This document shows, piece by piece, positions 56,712-64,000 of a stretch of DNA of 64,000 nt. The stretch spans positions 78,215,676 to 78,279,675 of the forward strand of contig CM049316.1 in NCBI GenBank assembly GCA_026874595.1, written 5' to 3'. Origin of the DNA: Sipunculus nudus. Taxonomy: Eukaryota; Annelida; Sipuncula; Golfingiida; Sipunculidae. Position 1 is the first letter of the stretch. The number at the start of each line of letters is the position of its first letter. The notes under the pieces were generated by a model that saw only the letters and a program-made list of their open reading frames with translations, did not search any database and was not told the DNA's origin. The position numbers were made by a program, and so were the translations under genes.

Positions 56712-58327
56712 TTTTTAGCCTAGCTGACTTTAAGTCATCTGAGCTATAGCTATAGTTTGTCCGTCGTCCGTCCGGCTGTTGACAGGGCACAAATCGTAAC
56801 CGTCGGACCTAGAATCTTCTAACTTGACTTTCCGGGAGGTCCAAGAAGATCTGTTTGGAACCCTGAAATAAGGTCTTCCGTTTTCAATATCGTCCGAGCT
56901 ATGGAGCTCGTAAGTACCCACGAGAATAGTTAAAAGTTGATATAAAAGCTCCAGTATCTGAATATATAATACATTGATAGCCATGATTCATCGTATGCAT
57001 ATTCATAATGGAGAGTTTCATCAGTTCCCGCAGACTAGTGGTGCCACCTGCTTTTTTATTTTATACACATTTTTTCTCAAACTTTTAGACCTTCAACATA
57101 AGCGGTCGCCTGTTATGAGGGTACAACCAGTTACTGTTTGACCTAGGAACTTCTAACCTGACATCCATGGAGGTCCATGAAAAATCTCCTTGGAAACCTG
57201 AAATTAGGTCTCCGTTACCAATATCCTCCGAGCTATGGGGCTCGTAAAACCCCCCCCCCCACCCGAATAATTAAAAATTTGAAACAAAAGCTTCAGTATC
57301 TGAGCATGCATTGATCGCCATGATCGCCATTATTCTTTGCATGCATATTGATCATGGAAAATTTCATCAGACTTGTGGCGCCATCTGAATTCTGCGAGCT
57401 ACTGGCCGAAAACATGATTTTGAGCATCCGGAGAGTCAGACGGGGCAGAACTTGTATCTACACTGTTCTGATGTGACATTCAGTGAGGTCCTGAGTAAAT
57501 GTCCTTGGAAATGAAATAAGGTCACTCTGACCTTTATTTGCCAGCTATAGGAAAATACAGGATTTCAGCACCCTGAAAGTCAGATGTGCACAAACAGAAT
57601 CCGTTAGCTTAGCATCTTCTAATGTAATATCCAGGGAAATCTTTGGCAGATTTTCTTGGAAACCTGAACGTTGTTAATGGTTACCTGATATTCTCTTGAG
57701 CGACCGGCCAGAAACATGCTTATTAGCACCTAGACAGTCAGGCAGGGCACCAAACATTACTGTTGGACCTAGAACCTTCTAATATGACATCCAGGGAGGT
57801 CCTTGGCTATTTTTCTTGAATCCAGAAATTAGGTCACTGTGACCTATATTCTCAAAGCTCTGAGCAGAAAATCTAATTTTGAACACACGGAAAGTCAGAG
57901 AAGTCACAAGTCTAAACTGGTGCCTCTAGTTCTTGTCTTTCTTAATATAAAGGGAGGTAATTGTTATATCTCCTATGACATCCTAAATAAGATCACTGTG
58001 ACCTATATTCTGTGAGCTTTGTGAAACAACATGATTTAAGCTCCCTATAAGTCAGATGGACAAAAGACATAGCAGTTTGATGTAGAAACTTTTAACTAAG
58101 CATCTGGGAATTTCCTATTAAAATCTGTTTGCTGTTACCTATTTTCTGGAAGGACTATGGAGAAAAAAACCATGATTTTGAGCACTCTAAGTGTCAATCT
58201 ACCCATTGTTCAAGGTTCCTTAACAAATATTTTTTTACCAGATCATAACATCAATAATCAATATATGCATGGCCTATATACATGTCAAATTCAGTTTAGC
58301 GTCATTACCTATGGGTCACTTGTTTTT
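56712..58327 (+). mobile_element. Repeat with TTTTTAGC start and about 155-bp internal units
   Basis: Starts TTTTTAGCCTAGCTGACTTT, followed by GTCCGTCGTCCGTCCGGC. It then holds about eight diverged internal units with GGACCTAGAATCTTCTAA, GGAGGTCC and CTTGGAAACCTGAAAT blocks. It ends TTTAGCGTCATTACCTATGG then GTCACTTGTTTTT. The internal unit is that of 23871-25183. This copy retains the start missing there, so the two together define the element. Non-coding. Confidence 0.7.
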
Positions 58328-59013
58328 ATTTTCAATATTTTTTACCCCCCCCCCCCCCCGAAATGTTTGTTTTAGAATAGGGATATAGATCCTAATAATT
58401 TTGTATTACAGTCTGCAGAGGAAGTGCTATCTATTGCTATATGCACTAGAATATGTTAGAATAATGTGAAAACAGGTTCACTGCGCATACTGGGAGAGAA
58501 GAAACATTTAAAGCGAGATTTCCAATGTGTTCAATTGGAATCAGTCTAGGTTTGCTCCTTTACAGTTTCAGGCCATAGTCTTATTTTACTCAACACAATC
58601 TGAGGTGACCCACCCTCTGTATTTCGGTATAGTAACTGCCGAGCCCTCTTATGCTCAAACAAGTGGTGAGAAGAGTGTTGCTTAGAAATAGAGATTGGCG
58701 TCAATTTTCCCTTAATCTTTATACGAGTAGCTCTAAAAATAGTGATTTTACATTTATTTCACTTGAATAACCCAACTAACCTACCTTTCGAATATCAGGA
58801 CGTTTTGTGCACAAACAGTCCGTGTATATGACCTCTCCGACCTTCACGTCTGCCTTTACAAGTGTACCTTGTAGTCCACTCCCAGCCCTAGCCTGGCCAC
58901 AGAAACTAAATTCCTTTTTCTATTTTGTGCATATTTCAGCAAAACACTAACCATATTTATCCAATTAGAAGCATTATGTTACATTACTACATACCCTGGG
59001 TACCTGATTTCAG
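58328..59013. other. Upstream flank, nothing recognised
   Basis: Begins with a C homopolymer (about 58346-58359). Mixed composition follows; no gene recognised. Confidence 0.4.
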
Positions 59014-59140
59014 GTGTTCACCAGTCCGTCACATACGATACCTCACCTATACCATACAGCGTGCAGATCGTGGCGGTGTTCACCAGTCCGTCACATACGA
59101 TACCTCACCTATACCATACAGCGTGCAGATCGTGGCGGTT
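59014..59140 (+). repeat. 62-bp tandem duplication
   Basis: Two almost identical copies start GTGTTCACCAGTCCGTCACA and end CAGCGTGCAGATCGTGGCGG. They are rich in CpG compared with the surroundings. The second copy breaks off after CGTGGCGGTTCAG. Confidence 0.9.
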
Positions 59141-60185
59141 CAGTCCAAGGAGAGCCGGATGAACAAGTTATCAGTGTAGTCATAACAGTCAGTGTACCAA
59201 TTAACAAATATTAGCTCACTAATAATGCTCCCTTCGTGTACTGGTTACTATAAACATTTTTTTACACGTGGTACAGAGTCCAAAATCCACAGGGTGCCTG
59301 CCCAATCGGGAAGTTCACGTTTTGCCGGTATAGCTATGGGTACACGAGTCATATGTACACACTGCGCCTGCGCGATTATTCTGGGAAAGTTGACTAAAAG
59401 AAGTGGGATTCTCAGCAGGTGGCAGATTACTTTCGCGAATGGTAGCTTTGGGACACCGGGTGACCTCTTGGCACCAGCCCGCTGTGCACCCTTCTCGATC
59501 TATGATGCTACATACCTTTGTGGCGTTAAGACACTTCAGTTATGATGCATAACCTGCTTGGTTTCGGAGACCATATAATATGATTATATACTTGTAGATA
59601 CACGTTTATAGATATAAATTAACCCAAAAGTGGTTGAAATAGAGCGAACTTCAACTAAGGAATGATCCATCGACATAAATTTAGAGACCGCTCGCTCGTT
59701 TAGAGTGATTTTTTTTAAGGCGAAGGTCGCAGCGTTGGAATCGCAGAACGCATGCAGTAAATACAGCAGCGATATTTCCATTTTTTTCGATGATTTCTGG
59801 TAATTACAAACCCGAGGGAGACTCATTCCTCAAAACTCAAGCTTTCTGATAATTAAGCGATGTTTGACATGCACCCGGTTAATGATCAAATACCCTTAGA
59901 ACTGTAAATTAACTTAGATTTAAACTGAGTGTACATGTGTTTGTCCGAGATCGTCTGCGACTTCTTCTAACTGGATTACTTGGTTTAATACTGGAAATAT
60001 GTAAGGATGAATATATTAATATAGAAAGAGTAATAAAAGCAAGATTAATAATCATTTAAGTGGGGTCCGGTGAATTAATTCTTGCAGCGAAGGTAAATTT
60101 TCTGTCCAGCAGGCCCCATTGTCCGGATATAGTTTCCTTTAATAATATTATATTGATATATTATATATTATTATTTAATAATATA
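59141..60185. other. CpG-richer flank, possible upstream promoter
   Basis: 59270-59500 is less AT-rich and contains ACTGCGCCTGCGCGATTA, similar to an NRF1 site. It could be the promoter of ZNFX1's unseen 5' UTR exon or of a neighbour outside the window. No coding exon is recognised. Confidence 0.25.
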
Positions 60186-60211
60186 GCCACATCTTCATAG
60201 CTATATTAATA

Positions 60212-60253
<42 letters not shown>
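60212..60253. repeat. (AAT)n microsatellite
   Basis: AAT/TAA trinucleotide run. A longer ATT run lies at about 60781-60856, and a G homopolymer at 60450-60470. Confidence 0.88.
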
Positions 60254-60519
60254 TTTTTTTATTATATCTTATCTGAAACACAACTATATGCGTGTGTGTG
60301 TATATTTCCAAATGCGAATATACATGCGCTTCTCGTTTATATGTTTCACGCTGAGTATAAATTCCCCATGTCTCGTATCAAATTGTCGGCTTTTTCAAAA
60401 GGTTCCCTTTCTGCTGGTAGCCATGGGAGCTAGATGTTTTTTTCTTGGTGGGGGGGGGGGGGGGGGGGGGCATAAATAGAAATAGGTTCCACCAGAAAAG
60501 TAGCATAAAAAAACTTAAA

Positions 60520-60711
60520 CAGTGGAACCTCTCCTAGTGGGCACCTCCATAAAGTGGGCACTTCTATGTAGTGCGCACTTGCTGGCAGACCCGATTTTGT
60601 TTCTTCTTATTATTTGTGTTGTTTTTTTTTTACCACCATATAGTGGGCACCTCTATAAAGTGGGCAGTTTGGCACAGTCCCAAGGATGTCCACATTATAG
60701 AGGTTTCACTG
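60520..60711. mobile_element. Small Tc1/pogo-like MITE
   Basis: Ends CAGTGGAACCTCTCCTAGTG on the left and, inverted, CAGTGAAACCTCTATAATGT on the right, with TA next to the right end. Subterminal repeats of AAAGTGGGCA and TAGTGGGCACCTC occur. The CAGTGRAACCTCT start is characteristic of pogo/Tigger and related mariner-type families (from memory). Diverged GACCACCTCAGTATAGCAAC and AATAGCGGGCACCTC stretches at 60888-61070 may be remnants of the same or a larger copy. Confidence 0.6.
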
Positions 60712-61070
60712 TATATGAATCGCTGGTATAAACAGGGACAGATTTATGGATAACAATCCAACGAAATTAAATATATAAATATTATTATTATTATTTCTAT
60801 TATTAGTTATATTATTATTATTATTATTATTATTATTATCATTATTATTTTTATTATTAATTGTAGAAATAGTAATCAAATGCCACACGACCACCTCAGT
60901 ATAGCAACCACTTCGAAATCACCACCACTCTTTCATGGTCCCGATTTATTTTGCTCTTTATATCATATAATTACACTTCGGAATAGCGGGCACCTCTTTT
61001 TTTCGTTTTACGATCACTTAATTCTGTCACAGCGGGTGACATGAACCTCAGTTATGCGACCACTAAATAC

Positions 61071-62195
61071 AAAGTAAATATTGCCTGGCAAGTCGTAGCG
61101 CAGGGTCTGGCGAAAGCCAATGCATTGCATCTCTGATTTGTAAAGGGCAGAACATGAAACAAACACAGGGCAAAGTGTTCTCGGATGATCACACCAGGCC
61201 AGCAATGTTTGCGTCACGGTTTCATAATTTTGTTTATTAGGCCATTCGTTATTTATATGCGTGATACATAGATCCCTAGGCTAGGTCCTAGCTTTAAATA
61301 ACTCACTGGTCAATAAAGATTTATGATCGGTTCATAATTTACTCACCATTTGACTTAATATTTTGAAACAGGAAAGAGACTGAGTACTCCTAGGTTAACT
61401 CAGTGATGAAAAATTGTACCTGGTGACGGCTATAAGAATGGGCCCATTTCACAGCTTAATCGTGTATCGAATTGCAGTCAGACTAAAAGGTGACTTTGTA
61501 TGGGTCATTTCTCAGGAAACAGACTTCGTCATAGCCCAAAAGAATGAGTCTGTTTAAGCTGAGGTTAAAGTTTATGATAAATTTAGTATAGATATTGTAC
61601 ACACAATCATTGGTATAGTTTTATATAGTGTTACATAATATCAGAAGTTGTGTTTGCTTTGAGATGTGTTTGGATATGAATCTTTATTTGTTTAAGTTTT
61701 CTCATTTTTGTTCAGTATTAATAAACAAAATTGTACGACTCGTTCCTTTTTACTTTTCTGTCCTATCATAACTTGGTCAAAATGCAAAATTGCGGCCAAG
61801 ATGGCCGCTGGATAATAGAATATCAATACATCCGGTTATATTAGTGCAAGAATGCATTGCAAGTGCACTATTTCAAGGTTTTTTGGGTTGAGAAATTCAT
61901 TTATAAGAGTTTTAAATATGTATAATTTTTCTTTGAATGCATTCTGATTTTGTTGATATTAAAATTGTGCTAAATTTGCCTTTGTTTACCAGTACAGCGA
62001 ACAGCAAACATTATTTGTTGAGTTCTGCACAGTAGTCAGATGCCTTGTGACTGCAGTCATGTTAGCTTTAGTTTTGTAATGCATTTTGATGCTTGAATTG
62101 TAGAACATTTTCTTTTGCAATATTTCATAATACTTCCTTTTAATTTCCCTTTAATTTCATGCACACAAATGAAAAGGTCTGTGCCTAGCATCCAA
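61071..62195. other. Intergenic DNA, nothing recognised as genic
   Basis: Contains GCGGCCA-AGA-TGGCCGC (61792-61808), a 7-bp-arm inverted repeat with a YY1-like AAGATGGCCG core. Otherwise AT-rich. Confidence 0.4.
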
Positions 62196-62705
62196 GAGAA
62201 TTCAGAGGATGATGTTGTCCATACAACAGTATGATGTAGACATACAGTACATGCCAGGAAAGGAAATGTACATTGCAGACTTTCTGTCAAGATCATATCT
62301 ACCAACTACTGAAGGCGCTGAAAGTTTTAATACATCCGCAGTATATCTCAGCTTCATGTCAGAAAAGAAAGACTTAAGAGAATACAGGAGGCAACAGACT
62401 ATGATCAGGTCCTACAGAAATTAAGAGAGATCTTATGGTCAGGTTGGCCTGATCAGAAGAGTTACTGTCCTTGTGAAGTGCACCAATTACTTCAATTTCC
62501 AGCAGTGGAGTTGTCATTCCATTCAGCAAGAGATAAGAGATCAGAGAAGCGCTACATTCCACGCATACAGGCCTAGAATGATGTCTCCGACGTGCACATG
62601 ACTGTGTTTATTGGCCCTGCATGAATAGTGATTTGAAAGAATACATAAGTCAGTGTGATGGATGTAATACATATAACAAAAACAACAGAAAGAGACTTTG
62701 ATATG
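62196..62705 (+). pseudogene. Ty3/gypsy pol relic (RNase H end to integrase zinc finger)
   Basis: Starts LQRMMLSIQQYDVDIQYMPG then KEMYIADFLSRSYLP, the C-terminal end of the reverse transcriptase-RNase H region. In another frame from about 62355 comes ERLKRIQEATDYDQVLQKLR then EILWSGWPDQKSYCP, the linker region. In a further frame come RRAHDCVYWPCMNSDLKEYI and SQCDGCNTYNKN, the integrase HHCC zinc-binding part. At least two frameshifts and no LTRs or catalytic core are visible, so it is a dead fragment. It belongs to the retrotransposon group of the family; nothing points to an infectious retrovirus. Confidence 0.8.
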
Positions 62706-64000
62706 TCATGGGGTGTCAGATAGACCCTGGGAGAGAGCTGGAGTGTACATATTTCAACTCAAGGAGATGATGATATATGATTACTGTTGTCTATTACATA
62801 AAATTACTTAGTTGAATCATTTATAGAAGTTCATTATAGAAGCGTGTTCGCGTAGAGTCAGTTTGAATAAAGCATGTTCTATACCCTGTGCAGAAATTAA
62901 CTTGTTCAGATTGCTCAGAGGTGTTGTCAGTGAAACTGATTTTGTTATGAGGAGAAGGAATCCGTTCTCCGTTCAAAAGTATCGACTTACCGTTTCCAAG
63001 AGGCGATTGCTCGTAACATCGATGACAGGTTACCTGGAGTACCAGGAACATGTACAAAGCAAGACGAAAAGCAATTGCTCTGGAAACTGTAAAAAATTGT
63101 TAAGACGTAAAACGCTCAGTAAAAATGTTATATATAGTGAACGCTTCAGTTAAAAAATGAAGGACTTAATAGAAGTTACGGCTCAATGGACCAAATTCAG
63201 ATTAAAATTAAAAAAAAAAAAAATAATAATAACATATTTTATTATATTGAAGTCGTTTCCCCTAATTAACACTTTTTGAAAAAAGGTGAATGTTTAAATT
63301 TTAAATTCGGTTATTTTGAGAAAACTAAGGAACATCTCAGTTGCAAAATTATGTATTCGTATTTCTTAAGATATAGGTTTCAGAACGGTCTCATGAATGC
63401 TTTTCTTACTTTCATACTATTTTTATTGACTTAAACAAACTATTATGATTTTTTAGATTATGTCTCTTGTTTCAACTGTTAAAAAAATATTGCATTCTTA
63501 AAATAATCAGAAGGAAAAACATTAAGGTAAAACATCTTATCAATATTTTTTATAAAAATAGGTTATAGTTAATAATAGTCCCAATAATGGTTATAATTTT
63601 TTTTGTGATTATCGTTGATTCTTATATTTGTTAAAATACCTTTTGGTCTAAAATATTTACGCATGTTCTGCCAATTTATTTTAAATTAATCATATATCAC
63701 ATTAAACGTATTTACTTTTGACTCTGTTGCGTTGCTAATGATCATGGGCCACTGAGTGTGTCTTTCCGGTAATGCCGAGCACTACCTCTATATATATTAG
63801 ACTTTCCATGTTTGCAAGAATTTGCAAGAGCTATCTATAAGACAATGGTGAAAACAATGATGTAACAGATGACGGTCGCAAATGAGTTTTAATTGAATGG
63901 CGTCATTAGCTTACATATATCTCGATTCTCAATGGTAATTGTGGTTATGGTAATGGTAAAAATGGTATATGGTAATTGTGTCGTTACTACGAATGCTTTT
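62706..64000. other. AT-rich intergenic DNA to the window end
   Basis: An A-rich tract with TAATAATAA occurs near 63207-63232. Near 63930-63980 there are short GGTAATGGTAAAAATGGTA-type repeats. No gene recognised. Confidence 0.5.

Noticed and set aside
59192-59545. 117-codon plus-strand frame
   Set aside because: No family features. It sits in a CpG-richer flank where stops are less frequent.

Overview
The window is animal nuclear DNA: AT-rich, intron-containing and full of repeats. It looks like a bivalve mollusc. That is an inference from (a) a metazoan-type RABGGTA with an Ig-like insert and leucine-rich repeats, (b) a ZNFX1 orthologue, and (c) several repeats with TTTTAGCTCAGCTGAC-type starts and short CCGT/GTCC microsatellites, like the pearl/HINE repeats described from bivalves. 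No species can be named from sequence alone.

Layout. 1-5.2 kb: AT-rich intergenic DNA with simple repeats, a tRNA-derived SINE (about 3.03-3.23 kb) and a 1.18 kb foldback (MITE-like) element (3.37-4.55 kb). 5.2-37.5 kb, + strand: the alpha subunit of Rab geranylgeranyltransferase (RABGGTA), rebuilt here from 12 recognised coding exons plus a probable ATG-only first exon. The exons join in phase to about 560 residues. Its introns hold at least six tandem arrays and many transposon-like copies. 37.5-48.3 kb: intergenic, with a 26-bp array of about 58 copies (39.06-40.56 kb), one unassigned possible exon (41.59-41.70 kb), a very homogeneous 52-bp array of about 36 copies (41.97-43.85 kb), a 158-bp duplication and dispersed repeats. 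48.3-55.4 kb, - strand: ZNFX1, an SF1 helicase with NFX1-type zinc fingers and a C-terminal RZ finger, on three coding exons, one of them 5.6 kb. 55.4-64 kb: a 40-bp array, another repeat with internal tandem units, a small Tc1/pogo-like MITE and a frameshifted Ty3/gypsy pol relic.

The two genes are convergent, with their 3' ends about 11 kb apart, and are not functionally linked. RABGGTA acts in Rab prenylation (vesicle traffic). ZNFX1 acts in RNA surveillance, antiviral sensing or small-RNA biology.

The most notable structure is how tandem arrays sit on RABGGTA splice sites. A 42-bp array of about 90 units starts exactly at the 5' splice site of the 26560-26714 exon, and its unit contains that site. 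A 36-bp array of 13 units ends exactly at the 3' splice site of the 10516-10626 exon, and its unit contains that acceptor. The 31216-31304 exon is squeezed between two more arrays. These look like local amplification of exon-intron junctions, leaving many decoy splice sites next to the real ones.
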